Below, one piece after another: positions 33,805-43,648 of a stretch of DNA of 64,000 bases (position 1 is the stretch's first letter; every line of letters begins with the position of its first letter). The notes beneath the pieces are model-generated. The model did not search any database. It was not told the DNA's origin and saw nothing but the letters and a program-made list of their open reading frames with translations. This stretch comes from an uncultured bacterium. Its GTDB lineage: Bacteria > Bacteroidota > Bacteroidia > Bacteroidales > Muribaculaceae. Where the stretch lies: assembly GCA_905214715.1 (NCBI GenBank), contig CAJMMT010000005.1, forward strand, positions 62,001 to 126,000. The letters are read 5' to 3'. The position numbers and the translations under genes are program-made.

Positions 33805-34487
33805 CTACGAAGAATATTTGTCGAGCATCCAGCGGATATCTTTGTCGAAATCGGAGTCTATTTGCTGGGTGGGATTGAATAGATCGTATTCGGCCTCTGC
33901 TTTGGATTTGGCCTGCGTTGCCGATATGCTTCCTCGGTTGGGAAGAATCTTATAGTCGTTGAAGGTCAGAAATTTATTGACACTTGCTGCAAACTGCTCC
34001 ATATTGAACAGGTTGCCACGCTCTATCTGTCCTTCGATATAATCGAAGTATGAGGTCACGGTGCGCTCAAGCGAACGTATTTCTTTTTCAGTCAGATAGT
34101 TCTTGGCAATGCTGACATCGGACTTTAATATTCGGCCTTCGGGCGCATACTTCCATGTTGTCAATCCTATATGCGGTTTTGTAGCTGGCTGTTGACGCGG
34201 TATCCTACACTTATTATGGCGTCGAGATTGTAGAAAGCTCTTTCTCGCTCAACCTGTCGATTTCCTTCGGTTTGAACTGTTCGAATTTTTTGAATAGTTG
34301 AATCTTCTGTCAGTTCTTCGGAGGAGAATATTTCTTTCAGATGATAGTTGATAGTATTGACTTCAACCCCGAAGAGTTCAGCCATAGCTTTCTGTGTGAG
34401 ATAGATTGTCTCATTTTGGACAATAGCCTGTACCGTTCCGGAATTATCGGGTAGATTATATAGTAAAAATTGTATTTCCTTTGCCAT
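33805..34487 (-). pseudogene. RhuM-family gene with internal deletion and frameshift
   Basis: The N-terminal part (34487-34167) has the RhuM start: IYLTQKAMAELFGVEVNTINYHLKEIF and ERAFYNLDAIISVGYRVNSQ. The C-terminal part (33805-34164, in another frame) resumes with TTWKYAPEGRILKSDVSIAKNYL and runs to the normal end. The whole middle, normally about 100-150 residues, is missing, and the joint shifts the frame. RhuM proteins are DNA-binding, mobile-element or virulence-associated proteins. The gene is surely inactive as a full-length product, although the N-terminal fragment could still be made. Confidence 0.88.
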
Positions 34488-34612
34488 TGGTGGTATTTGC
34501 CGTGGGTTTATTGCCTCGTTAATTTTGCTTATTGTATTTTGATTTGCAGAGGTATGTAAATTTAGTGATTAATTGCAATATTGCAAATTTCTACCTACAA
34601 TTATAATAAAAC

Positions 34613-34645
34613 CCCAATCATCGCGCCGTCGGCGCGATGATTGGG
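34613..34645. terminator. 33-bp perfect palindrome
   Basis: CCCAATCATCGCGCCG, one T, and the exact complement, flanked by AAAA on the left and AAAAATAAA on the right. It lies between the rhuM remnant and galM and could end transcription of galM on the minus strand (TTTT on that side). Confidence 0.6.
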
Positions 34646-34854
34646 AAAAATAAACAATTAAGACCGCGGGGTGCGCGTCGTCGTTCGCAAAGCGAACGCC
34701 AACGCTTACCCCACGGCTATTGTCTGAACGCCCTCTCCGGGGCGTTTCCTCCGGATATACGTTGTGCGAGTTGGATATCGCTGCGCGAACGCCCTCTCCG
34801 GGGCGTTTGCGTCCGGGAGGGGGTTGTTGATCAGCTGTTTTGCCGGTTGGACGG
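34646..34854. repeat. GC-rich stretch with a duplicated hairpin
   Basis: 34726-34747 and 34787-34808 are identical 22-bp hairpins (AACGCC and GGCGTT arms). The surrounding bases include other inverted bits such as CGTTCGCAAAGCGAACG (34682-34698). No gene is seen. It forms the 3' flank of galM. Confidence 0.7.
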
Positions 34855-35892
34855 TTAGCTGAAGATGTAGTTGATGTGGCGGATGTATCGCTGGCCGGGT
34901 TGCAGCAGTTGCTCGGGGAAGTTCGCGTGGTTCGGGGCGTCGGGGAAGCCCTGGGCCTCGATCGCTATGCCTTCGTAATCCTCGTAGGATCTGCCGTAAC
35001 GGTTCGCGGGCGAGCCTGCGAGCCAGTTCCCGGTGTATATCTGCACACCCGGCTGGTCGGTCTCCACGGTCAAAGTGCGTCCGCTGACCGGATCATGCAG
35101 TACCACACCCTCCTTCACTGTCTTGCCGTCAGCTTCATCTATAGCCCAGCAGGCATCATATCCCTTGCCATATTTCAGGGCCGGAAAATCAGCCTTTATA
35201 TCCTGACCGACCACCTTACCGCTGCGGAAATCCATCGGAGTACCCTCTACCGGATCCAACTCGCCTGTAGGAGTAAGATTCTCGTCGGTAGGAAGATAGC
35301 GGGAGGCATTTATGCGTAATGTATGTTCAAGCGCCGATTTGAAATCGCCTCCGCGCAGGTTCCAGTAGGTATGGTTGGTAAGGTTTACCGCCGTGGTACG
35401 GTCAGTTTCGGCCTCAAGGGTTATTTCCAGCCGGCAGTCATCGCTCCAGCTATAGGTAACCTTTACATTCAGGTTTCCGGGATAACCCATGTCGCCGTCG
35501 GGCGATTTGAGACTGAAAATCACCTTGTCATCGACAACCTCCATGTTCCAGAGTTGGTTCTGGAATCCTTCAGGTCCTCCGTGCAGGTGGTTGGGACCGT
35601 TGTTGATAGGCAGGCTATAGACCTTTCCATCTATTTCAAGATGCCCTTTCCCTATGCGGTTGGCATAGCGTCCGGGAGTCTTGCCCATGCAGGGGCCATC
35701 GTCAAGATAGTCAGCCGGGTCTGCGTATGAAAGCGCGACGTTCTGTATCGTTCCATTCTTGTCGGGTACGCACACCGCGGTTATTCCGGCTCCGAGCGAA
35801 GATAGCTCGACCCACGCGCCGATGGAGTTTTCAAGCCTTACAAGCTCTATCTCTCCCTTGGGCGAAGATGCTTTGAATCTTTTTATATACAT
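34855..35892 (-). CDS. galM: aldose 1-epimerase (galactose mutarotase)
   Basis: A 345-aa beta-sandwich enzyme that interconverts alpha and beta galactose, feeding galactokinase. Motifs seen: GPCMGKTPGRYANRIGKG, NNGPNHLHGGPEGFQ with the catalytic histidine region, NLTNHTYWNLRGG, and QPGVQIYTGNWL near the end. There is no signal peptide, so it is cytoplasmic. It starts 4 bp after the galK stop and is the third gene of the beta-galactosidase-galK-galM unit. Confidence 0.95.
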   Translation of the reverse strand: MYIKRFKASSPKGEIELVRLENSIGAWVELSSLGAGITAVCVPDKNGTIQNVALSYADPADYLDDGPCMGKTPGRYANRIGKGHLEIDGKVYSLPINNGPNHLHGGPEGFQNQLWNMEVVDDKVIFSLKSPDGDMGYPGNLNVKVTYSWSDDCRLEITLEAETDRTTAVNLTNHTYWNLRGGDFKSALEHTLRINASRYLPTDENLTPTGELDPVEGTPMDFRSGKVVGQDIKADFPALKYGKGYDACWAIDEADGKTVKEGVVLHDPVSGRTLTVETDQPGVQIYTGNWLAGSPANRYGRSYEDYEGIAIEAQGFPDAPNHANFPEQLLQPGQRYIRHINYIFS

Positions 35893-35895
35893 GTA

Positions 35896-37044
35896 TTATT
35901 TAACTTTATGTGCGCCGTCAGAGATGACAACATCATAAATCTGAGGTTCATGGCCATATTTCTCGTTGAAGCGGGCCTTCGCAGTCTCGACGAACTTGTC
36001 GCGCAAGTCTTTTCTGACGAGATTGATGGTGCAGCCGCCGAAGCCTCCACCCATTATGCGCGAGCCGGTAACGCCACACTCCTTGGCTACATCGTTAAGG
36101 AAATCGAGTTCCTCGCAGCTTACGGCATAGTCTTTCGACAGACCGTTGTGGGTTTCATACATCTTGCGGCCTACGGTTTCGTAATCACCTTTGTTGAGGG
36201 CGTCGCAGATAGCCAGCACACGCTCTTTCTCCTCGATCACGAACTTTGCACGCAGGTAGTCTTCGGCTGTTATGTCGGAGATAATGGAATTAAGCATATC
36301 CATGTCGGCATCGCGGAGTGTCTCGAGTCCGAGACGCTTGGCGACGCGCTCGCAAGACTGGCGGCGTTTGTTGTATGGAGAGTCGGCGAGTTCATGCTTA
36401 ACTCGCGAGTCTACCAGCACCAGCTCGTAATCTTCCGGAGCGAAAGGATAGTATTCGAACTCCATCGAACGGCAGTCCAGACGCATCAGCTTGCCCTTCT
36501 GGCCCATTACCGAAGCGAACTGGTCCATGATGCCGCAGTTCACTCCGCAGTAGTTATGTTCTGTCGACTGGCCTATGCGTGCCAGCTCGAATTTGTCTAT
36601 GCTGTTGTTGTTAAACAGGTCGTTGAGAGCGAAAGCGAAGCAGCTTTCAAGGGCGGCCGACGAGCTAAGTCCCGCGCCGAGAGGCACGTTGCCGGCAAAA
36701 ACGGCGTCGAAGCCCTCTACCTTGCCTCCGCGCTTCTGAATCTCGCGGCAGATGCCGAAGATGTAGCGTGCCCAAGATGCCTGAGGAGCATCTTCCTCTT
36801 TGAGTCCGAATTCAGCGTAGTCGTCTATGTCGATTGAGAACACACGTACCTTGTCGGTACCATTGGGACGAATCTCGGCCATGATCACCTTGTCAATGGC
36901 TCCCGGGAATACGAAGCCACCGTTATAGTCGGTGTGTTCGCCTATCAGGTTTATACGTCCAGCCGAAGCGTAGACAGTTCCATGTCCTCCGAATTTGTTT
37001 TCGAATACTTCTGCAATCTTTTCCTGCATTTTTTGAGTTTCCAT
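35896..37044 (-). CDS. galK: galactokinase
   Basis: A 382-aa GHMP kinase making galactose 1-phosphate. It shows the galactokinase signature GRINLIGEHTDYNGGFVFP, the ATP-binding VPLGAGLSSSAALE and the third motif GSRIMGGGFGGCTINLV. galT and galE are not in the window. It lies 56 bp after the GH2 gene and just before galM, so the three likely act together on lactose or other beta-galactosides. Confidence 0.97.
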   Translation of the reverse strand: METQKMQEKIAEVFENKFGGHGTVYASAGRINLIGEHTDYNGGFVFPGAIDKVIMAEIRPNGTDKVRVFSIDIDDYAEFGLKEEDAPQASWARYIFGICREIQKRGGKVEGFDAVFAGNVPLGAGLSSSAALESCFAFALNDLFNNNSIDKFELARIGQSTEHNYCGVNCGIMDQFASVMGQKGKLMRLDCRSMEFEYYPFAPEDYELVLVDSRVKHELADSPYNKRRQSCERVAKRLGLETLRDADMDMLNSIISDITAEDYLRAKFVIEEKERVLAICDALNKGDYETVGRKMYETHNGLSKDYAVSCEELDFLNDVAKECGVTGSRIMGGGFGGCTINLVRKDLRDKFVETAKARFNEKYGHEPQIYDVVISDGAHKVK

Positions 37045-37100
37045 TTCCTTTGATCCTTTAATTGGTTAGATTGGTTATTATTCCCGCTATTAGATTTAAC

Positions 37101-39548
37101 TTATTTGGTGGTAAGGGTAAGCTCGGCCGGCTTAAGACCGGGAGATGTAACCTTGAAGGTTACGGTACCGGGTTTGTCGGCAGCCTGTACTATGGCAGTC
37201 GCAGCTCCGCTGAAGAGCTCCATCTCAGGTAGGTGGAACACTCTTAGCGAGGTCGGATCGCCGTTAGCGGTGGCGCGGAACTTACCGGCCCCCTTCACGT
37301 TGAATTTAACGGTCGGCTCGGCGGTAGCCACAGGATTGCCATCCTTGTCCTCGACCGTTACGGTAATGTATGCCAAGTCTTCGCCGTCGGCGTTCAGTAC
37401 GTCGCGGTTGCTCACTGCCTTAAGTCTGTAGGGTTTGCCCGGAGTGCGCATTGTCTTTTCTCCGGCTACGCTTCCGTCGGCGTTGTAGGCCACTACCTTC
37501 ACTTCGCCCGGCTCGTAGACGGTCTCGTTCCACATAAGTCTGTAGCGGTCAAGACGTGTAGAGTCGTTCTTCTCTCTGACACCCTGGCTTTTGCCGTTTA
37601 TGAAAAGCTCGGCTTTGGGCGAATCGGTATATACGAAAATCGGGGTAACTTCACCCTCTCTTCCGGGCCAGTTCCAATGGGGAAGCATGTGCAGGGTCTT
37701 GTCGCCTTTGTTCCACTGCGAACGGTAGAGGTAATAGCGGTCTTTGGGTATGGATGCGAGGTCTATTATACCGAACTGCGACGAGCGCGAAGGCCATCCT
37801 TCGTCATCGTAAGGGGTAGGCTCGCCGAGGTAGTCGAAACCTGTCCATACGAACTGGCCCATGTATGCCTCGTTGTCGTCGTCATGCACGAAGTCATCTT
37901 CCGGAATGTTGCTCCAATAGCAGTACTCCGTGTCGTAACTCGAACAGAAATTGCCGTCATGCTGCAGGTTGGCTCCCTTTACCACCGGGAAGAAATATTT
38001 GCCACGGGTAGAGACGGTAGAAGCAGTCTCTGTGCCGAGAAGGTAATTCTGAGGAAGTTTTTCAAGAGCCTCGGCATAGCGGTTGGGCTTGTAGTTGAAG
38101 CCTGGAATGTCGAGCGCGGCCGCGAATCCATTGTTGACCACGGCATCAAACTGGTCCATGCCGCAGGTTACAGGGCGCGTGGGGTCTTCGCGATGCACGA
38201 TATCCTGAAGCATAGTCAGTTCACCTATTCCGTCCGGTCCCCATTGCGAGGGTACCTCGTTACCGATGCTCCACATCACCACCGAGGGGTTATTGCGGTA
38301 CTGGCGTACCATATTGGTTACATCCTTTTCGGCCCATTCGTTGAAGAGTGTGCCGTATCCGTTGGCGCTTTTCGGACGGAATCCCCAGTCGTCGAACGGT
38401 TCTATCATAAGCATAAGTCCCATTTCGTCGCAGAGTTCCGCGAGCTGCGGGTCGGGCATGTTGTGGGAAGTGCGCACGGCATTGGCGCCCATATCCTTCA
38501 GCATCTCCAGCTGATGGCGCAGGGCCGAGCGGTTTACGGCCGCTCCGAGCGGACCGAGGTCATGGTGATTGCAGACCCCTTTGAAAAGTATCTTCTCTCC
38601 GTTGAGGTAGAATCCGTCGCCGGGACGGGCCTCGACGGTCCTTATTCCGAAACGGGTGGTATAGCTGTCGGTGGTCTGACCATCCTTGCTGACTTCTGTA
38701 ACTGCGGTGTAGAGCGCAGGGCTATCCGGGCTCCAGAGTTCGGGAGTCTTTATTATGAAATTCTGGTTGAACGCCACGCCGGGGTAATACTGATACAGGT
38801 GGCTGTCTTTCGCCACTTCTTTTCCCTGAGGATTGTAGATGCGTGTGGTGAGTGTTACTTTCTCCCCTTTCTGTAGACCCTCCACGTCGGTGGAGAGTTG
38901 TACGTTTGCTTTGTCGGCCTCGACGTGCGGCGTTGTTATGCGGGTTCCCCAGGCCGGGATATGCACTTTGGAGGTTTCCACAAGATGTACGTTTCTGTAT
39001 AGTCCCGCGCCCGGATACCAGCGTGAGCTGTAAGGCTCGTTGGATAGACGCACTTCCAGTTTGTTAGTACCCGGTTTTATCGCGTTTCCGGCCTTTGCCT
39101 GAAATGTGGCGTAGCCGTAAGGCCAGTACGCTATCTCCTGGCCGTTAAGTATGACGTGGGCATGACTCATGGCTCCGTCGAAAATCAGGTTGAAATCGCG
39201 CCCTGTGGTATCAGGCACCTCGAAGGTAGTGGTGTAATACCCTTTACCCATGTAGGGCAAGCCGCCGGTACGACCTGTTTTCCATGTTTTTTCGGTTTCG
39301 CCGTTCTGTTCGATGGCTACGAGTTGAATATCGTTCTGTCGGTCGAAGGGGCCGTAGATGGCCCAGTCGTGGGGGACGGTTACCGGATTCCACTTTACCG
39401 AATCCTGACTGAAGTCCCAGTTTTTTAGAAGCTTTTCCGTTCTCACGGAAGTTTGTCCATTCTCTATTGTATTGTTATGGGTAGACGCTATGGCCGGGCA
39501 TACACTTGCCAGCGCGGAAACTGCCAACAAAAATTGAAGATTCCTCAT
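37101..39548 (-). CDS. secreted GH2 beta-galactosidase
   Basis: 815 aa with a signal peptide (cleaved near PAIAS). Domains in order: GH2 sugar-binding (~45-190), immunoglobulin-like (~195-300), and a TIM barrel (~305-600) with acid/base Glu431 in WSIGNEVPSQW and nucleophile Glu507 in LGTETAS, then two further beta-sandwich domains (~600-815). Together with galK and galM on the same strand this forms a short galactoside pathway. The exact substrate (lactose, host or plant galactosides) cannot be read from the sequence. No SusC/SusD pair is nearby. Confidence 0.93.
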   Translation of the reverse strand: MRNLQFLLAVSALASVCPAIASTHNNTIENGQTSVRTEKLLKNWDFSQDSVKWNPVTVPHDWAIYGPFDRQNDIQLVAIEQNGETEKTWKTGRTGGLPYMGKGYYTTTFEVPDTTGRDFNLIFDGAMSHAHVILNGQEIAYWPYGYATFQAKAGNAIKPGTNKLEVRLSNEPYSSRWYPGAGLYRNVHLVETSKVHIPAWGTRITTPHVEADKANVQLSTDVEGLQKGEKVTLTTRIYNPQGKEVAKDSHLYQYYPGVAFNQNFIIKTPELWSPDSPALYTAVTEVSKDGQTTDSYTTRFGIRTVEARPGDGFYLNGEKILFKGVCNHHDLGPLGAAVNRSALRHQLEMLKDMGANAVRTSHNMPDPQLAELCDEMGLMLMIEPFDDWGFRPKSANGYGTLFNEWAEKDVTNMVRQYRNNPSVVMWSIGNEVPSQWGPDGIGELTMLQDIVHREDPTRPVTCGMDQFDAVVNNGFAAALDIPGFNYKPNRYAEALEKLPQNYLLGTETASTVSTRGKYFFPVVKGANLQHDGNFCSSYDTEYCYWSNIPEDDFVHDDDNEAYMGQFVWTGFDYLGEPTPYDDEGWPSRSSQFGIIDLASIPKDRYYLYRSQWNKGDKTLHMLPHWNWPGREGEVTPIFVYTDSPKAELFINGKSQGVREKNDSTRLDRYRLMWNETVYEPGEVKVVAYNADGSVAGEKTMRTPGKPYRLKAVSNRDVLNADGEDLAYITVTVEDKDGNPVATAEPTVKFNVKGAGKFRATANGDPTSLRVFHLPEMELFSGAATAIVQAADKPGTVTFKVTSPGLKPAELTLTTK

Positions 39549-39691
39549 TGAAAGAATTATAAGTAAGAATTTAAAATTGAGTCACTGAAAGAAGTGAATT
39601 TCGGTTTGTCATGCTAATATACAACAAATTTTGTTCCATACCAAGTTGAGAGTCTTGGGTTTTGGAGTTTTTTTGAGTTTTTACCGTTTTT

Positions 39692-39742
39692 TAGTCGATA
39701 GTCATTGGTCGTTAGTCGTTGGTCATTAGTCGTTAGTTGTTG
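39692..39742. repeat. GTC(A/G)TT(A/G) tandem repeat
   Basis: About seven imperfect 7-8-bp units (TAGTCGATAGTCATTGGTCG and onward). A sequence with the same units in reverse orientation lies at 23064-23090, over the stop of the sigma-54 activator gene. The rest of 39549-39850 holds no gene. Confidence 0.6.
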
Positions 39743-39861
39743 GCGTTCGCTCTACCGGGGTAAGTGGTCTACGCCGTCTTGGGTGCCCTCGGAGATGGCC
39801 TCCCTCATCTGCCGTGGTAATGACGGCCCGTAAATGCACGAATACTATCGGGGAAATAGAC

Positions 39862-39897
39862 ACGGGAGCGTGTGTCATTGTCGACACACACTCCCGT
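39862..39897 (-). terminator. terminator after the secreted LRR gene
   Basis: ACGGGAG (39862-39868) with CTCCCGT (39891-39897) and inner GTGTGTC/GACACAC, one mismatch. It lies 32 bp after the stop at 39930 on the minus strand; the following T-run is weak. Confidence 0.6.
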
Positions 39898-39929
39898 CAA
39901 GTCAGTTGGAAAATACTGTTTCTTACAGT

Positions 39930-42900
39930 TTATTTCACTATAATCTTATATGCCGTCTTGCCGACCAAGATGATATATATGCCGTTTTCCACGTTTGGCA
40001 GAGTGCATGTGCCGTTGACGGTCTTTGCAGAGCGTGCAAGTGAGCCGTTCATGGAGATAAGACTTATTGTTGTGTCTTTAGTCGCGTTTACGGTAACGCT
40101 GTTGCCGTCGGTGGTAATATCGATGTCATTGCCGTCGGCGGTTACATTGTTCACGCCGGAAATCTTAACGTCAATGAAATCCGTGTAGAAATATGTGTTG
40201 GGGAACTCCTCGTTGGTAATCGCGCATATCACGTGGTCGATAGGTTTGGTGAAAGTCGTGACGCCGTTGTCGAGGAAGTATTCATCGTCTATATAAAGTT
40301 CCTCACCCACAAGGTTGCCCTCCTCATCAAATGAGGGAGTGTCTACGAACCATCTGAATGCAGTCTCTTTGCCATTGATAACAGCCTCGGAAGACAAGTC
40401 CACCTTACCATCGACAACCTCGACTTCTATCGGTGCCTGATTGGCACAGGTATACAGTGCGTAGTTGTTGAGAGGCAACGTGCTCGGTCTGAACTTGTTT
40501 CTGTCAAGATAGAGTACCTTTAGTTCTTTCATGCCGGACACATCGATGTGGCTTAGCTGGTTGCCTATGAGCGACATCTGATTTATTGCCGGAAGTTTGC
40601 TGAGGTCTATCTCGCTGAGCTGGTTGTTCGCAAGGTCAAGATGCCACAACTTGGCGTTGTCGGCGGTGAACGATGCGAGCTGGTTGCCCGACATTGAGAG
40701 TAATTCCAGATTCGGATAGCGTGATGCGTCGAACGATGTGAAATTGTTGTTGTTCAGTTCCAGGTCGTATAGATCGGTGTATCTTGTCAGGTCCACATCG
40801 CTGAATTTGTTATTGCCCAGACGCAATTCCCTGAGACCTGTGGACTCCGGCCATTTGACTTTGTCATAAGTCAATCCTGCACCGGTGATGCCGAATAGCA
40901 CCAGATTGTTGAGCTTTGACGCGTCTATCGATGACAGCGAAAGTCCGTTTACACTGAACACAGTAAGATTGTTTGTATCGGAATATGTGTACACTCTTAC
41001 CGTGGCACCCTTATGAGATGTTACGTTGAAAGACTGCGGTGCGGTGCTTACCTGGTATTCCATGAGATCCGCCTCTGTTCCGCTCCAATCTATGTATATA
41101 GGTGTGTTGTCCTCACTTGCGCGGAGTATGACGATTCCGTTTTGATCTGCGGCAGTCTCGAACGAAGCGATGATATTTGTCGGCATTGCGGCGGCTTCTA
41201 TCAACGTTGTCTTCAAAGTAAGACCCTCGAACTTCGGGTTTGTCATCTCGCAATACACATTGAACCCTATCACCGCGGCGTTAAAACGGGCTACGCCGTT
41301 TTCTTCCGTATAGTCGGTACCTTTCTGCAGCAATGTTCCGTCGGCCTTTTTCCATATATATTCCGTTGTATTATCGAGGTTATATTTTGAAAGGTCGCAT
41401 CCCGGACCGATCTTTGCGATCGTTATGTCTTTCTGCGGAGTAAAAGTATATGTGTCAAGTCCTGCTATCGTTGGCAGTGTGTTAAAGTCTAAAGCGTTGT
41501 ATTCGCAATGCAGTTCCTTCAGACTTATCTCGGCCGGCAATGTGATAGATGCGATATTATTGTGGGCTATATTAAGATGAGTCATCAGGGTGCAGTAGTT
41601 TATGTTTATTTCTGTAAGCAGATTGTTCGACACATCAAGGGTAATCAAGTTGTCAGCGTCTTTCAACGAAAATTCTGTCAGCTTGTTGTCGCTCAGATTA
41701 AGATTGTGTATGGTCTGCATGTCGTTGAGCTTTACAGATGTAAGCTCGTTATTACTCAAATCTATGTCGCCGAGGAGGTTCTTCTGATGAGCGTCGTTCG
41801 CACCCCTTATGTTCAGAGAATTGAAATGATTGCCCGTAAGCACAAGCGATTTCAGTAAGCTGTTCCAGCTCAGGTCTATATTCTCGCTACCGTAAATTCC
41901 GGAGTTTACCAGACGTAGTGTACGCAGCGAGCGGGCGGCGGTAAGGTCAATAGAATTGAGAGTTACATTCTCCATGTCGAAAGCTGTCACGAGTTCATCT
42001 TCCGGCACATACACGTTGACATAACCGTATGTTGTACCGGTGGCATTCGGAATGGCCGGAGCCTCATCTGACGTTGCGATAAATTCCTGTTTCCCTTTTC
42101 CAAAGTCTACATAGAATTTTTTGGGTTTTTCCTCTGTGGCACCGCATATGCCCAGTCCGAATTTTACGGTAGTGCCGTCAGACGTAGCCGCGGGAGCGTT
42201 GAACGTTATCACCTTGTCATCCTGTCCGTAATCAGCCTCGCTCTTTATTTTGAACTTGGTTGTGCAGAGAGGATAAAAGCCGGCGGCACTTTCCGGGAAA
42301 GCGTCGTTCGAGAATGCAACGTAAACACTGTCGGCCACAGCCTTGAGCAGCGTCACCTTTCCGTCGGCGTATGTATAGTAGTCACTGCCGAGAGCTGTCA
42401 GCTCGTTGGGATTTCTGTCATCGATCTTATAAAGCAAAGCTGTGGTTACAGTTCCATCGCGCAGAACTTTGTCGCTGAGGTCAATCACCGTTCCCACCTT
42501 CTGGCTCTTTGCCACAGGCATCTCGTTCTGTTTGTAGGCGTAAAACAGCCAATTCTCATCGGGCATCGGCAGTGTGGCGAAGGTGAAGTTGTTGTTGCGT
42601 ATCGACAGATTGAGGAGATTTGTTTTGTCAGTCAGGTCGATGGAAGTCAGATTATTGTTGTTCACATACAGGTCATGCAGAAGGGGGTTGTTGGTTACAT
42701 CCAGTTCTGTAAACCCGTTGCCGCTTGCAAAGAGATATACCAGATTGGGGTTATGTGTAACGTCCAGTTTCTCCAGTTTCACGTCAGGATTTACAGTACC
42801 CGACATGTGGTCGGCGTAAAACTGCGTGAGATAGGTGTTATTGCTCAGATCGATGCTCTTTATCCTTGTGTCGCTGATGTTCAGTATGGTAAGCTCCTTG

Positions 42901-43619
42901 TTTTGGGTCACATCGAGTTCTGCCACCGGAGTGCTGTCTATGGATATTTTGCTCAGTTTTGGACAACCGGTCGGATCAAGGGTCTTCAGACCTTTGTTTG
43001 CCCATGCATCGAAAGATACAAGATTGGGGTAATCCGACAAGTTGAACGACTGGTCCAGGCCCGTTATGCGTCCCATGTCGAGTATCATGAGGTTAGGTTT
43101 GTTGCCCCCTATAAGCAACGGCTTGACGTTAAAAGGATTGCCGCTTACGTTTATTGATTGCAGTTTGCTGTGGAGAGAAAGATCGAGCTGTGTGAGCTCG
43201 TTGTTGTTCACGTCGAGAATCTCAAGGTTTGTGAGTTTCTCCAACTGCAATTCTGTAAGGTAACATTCGTTGGCGACAAATACGTCGATCTTGCTTGCGT
43301 CGCCGTAAATCTTTATCACGCCTTCGGCCGAGACGTTGCATGATATGTATGTTCCCTTAAGCGAATTTGTTTCCGGGTCGAAGTATGCTTGCGATATCTC
43401 GGACTCGATCGCTCCGTAACCGCAGTCCACATCGATGTATCCATCTTCTGTCGCACCGAGCATGAGCGTTATCGAGCCGGCGCCGCTGGCTTCATAGACG
43501 CGTGTCTTGATAACCATCATAGGCTCCTCTTCCGGCTGTGCGTAAGCCGTCAACGGAAGACACAGCAATATTCCCGACAATGCCGCGAGCCATAGGAATC
43601 TGTTTTTAATCAGTTTCAT
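39930..43619 (-). CDS. large secreted leucine-rich-repeat protein with T9SS-type tail
   Basis: 1229 aa from the ATG at 43619 (an ATG 11 codons upstream would spoil the signal peptide, MKLIKNRFLWLAALSGILLC...). Three blocks of leucine-rich repeats of the form LxxLxxLxVxxNxLTxLDLS (roughly residues 95-380, 560-750 and 920-1090) alternate with beta-rich spacers. The end (MNGSLARSAKTVNGTCTLPN then GIYIILVGKTAYKIIVK) is a short T9SS sorting tail. Probably a surface-attached binding or adhesion protein. It follows the subtilase gene on the same strand with a 29-bp gap. Confidence 0.88.
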   Translation of the reverse strand: MKLIKNRFLWLAALSGILLCLPLTAYAQPEEEPMMVIKTRVYEASGAGSITLMLGATEDGYIDVDCGYGAIESEISQAYFDPETNSLKGTYISCNVSAEGVIKIYGDASKIDVFVANECYLTELQLEKLTNLEILDVNNNELTQLDLSLHSKLQSINVSGNPFNVKPLLIGGNKPNLMILDMGRITGLDQSFNLSDYPNLVSFDAWANKGLKTLDPTGCPKLSKISIDSTPVAELDVTQNKELTILNISDTRIKSIDLSNNTYLTQFYADHMSGTVNPDVKLEKLDVTHNPNLVYLFASGNGFTELDVTNNPLLHDLYVNNNNLTSIDLTDKTNLLNLSIRNNNFTFATLPMPDENWLFYAYKQNEMPVAKSQKVGTVIDLSDKVLRDGTVTTALLYKIDDRNPNELTALGSDYYTYADGKVTLLKAVADSVYVAFSNDAFPESAAGFYPLCTTKFKIKSEADYGQDDKVITFNAPAATSDGTTVKFGLGICGATEEKPKKFYVDFGKGKQEFIATSDEAPAIPNATGTTYGYVNVYVPEDELVTAFDMENVTLNSIDLTAARSLRTLRLVNSGIYGSENIDLSWNSLLKSLVLTGNHFNSLNIRGANDAHQKNLLGDIDLSNNELTSVKLNDMQTIHNLNLSDNKLTEFSLKDADNLITLDVSNNLLTEININYCTLMTHLNIAHNNIASITLPAEISLKELHCEYNALDFNTLPTIAGLDTYTFTPQKDITIAKIGPGCDLSKYNLDNTTEYIWKKADGTLLQKGTDYTEENGVARFNAAVIGFNVYCEMTNPKFEGLTLKTTLIEAAAMPTNIIASFETAADQNGIVILRASEDNTPIYIDWSGTEADLMEYQVSTAPQSFNVTSHKGATVRVYTYSDTNNLTVFSVNGLSLSSIDASKLNNLVLFGITGAGLTYDKVKWPESTGLRELRLGNNKFSDVDLTRYTDLYDLELNNNNFTSFDASRYPNLELLSMSGNQLASFTADNAKLWHLDLANNQLSEIDLSKLPAINQMSLIGNQLSHIDVSGMKELKVLYLDRNKFRPSTLPLNNYALYTCANQAPIEVEVVDGKVDLSSEAVINGKETAFRWFVDTPSFDEEGNLVGEELYIDDEYFLDNGVTTFTKPIDHVICAITNEEFPNTYFYTDFIDVKISGVNNVTADGNDIDITTDGNSVTVNATKDTTISLISMNGSLARSAKTVNGTCTLPNVENGIYIILVGKTAYKIIVK

Positions 43620-43648
43620 ATTACATTTAAGTTTTTTGATTCTGTTTA

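Noticed and set aside
37677..38876. A 399-codon open frame on the plus strand inside the beta-galactosidase gene
   Set aside because: It is a shadow of the GH2 gene, with no domain or start signal.
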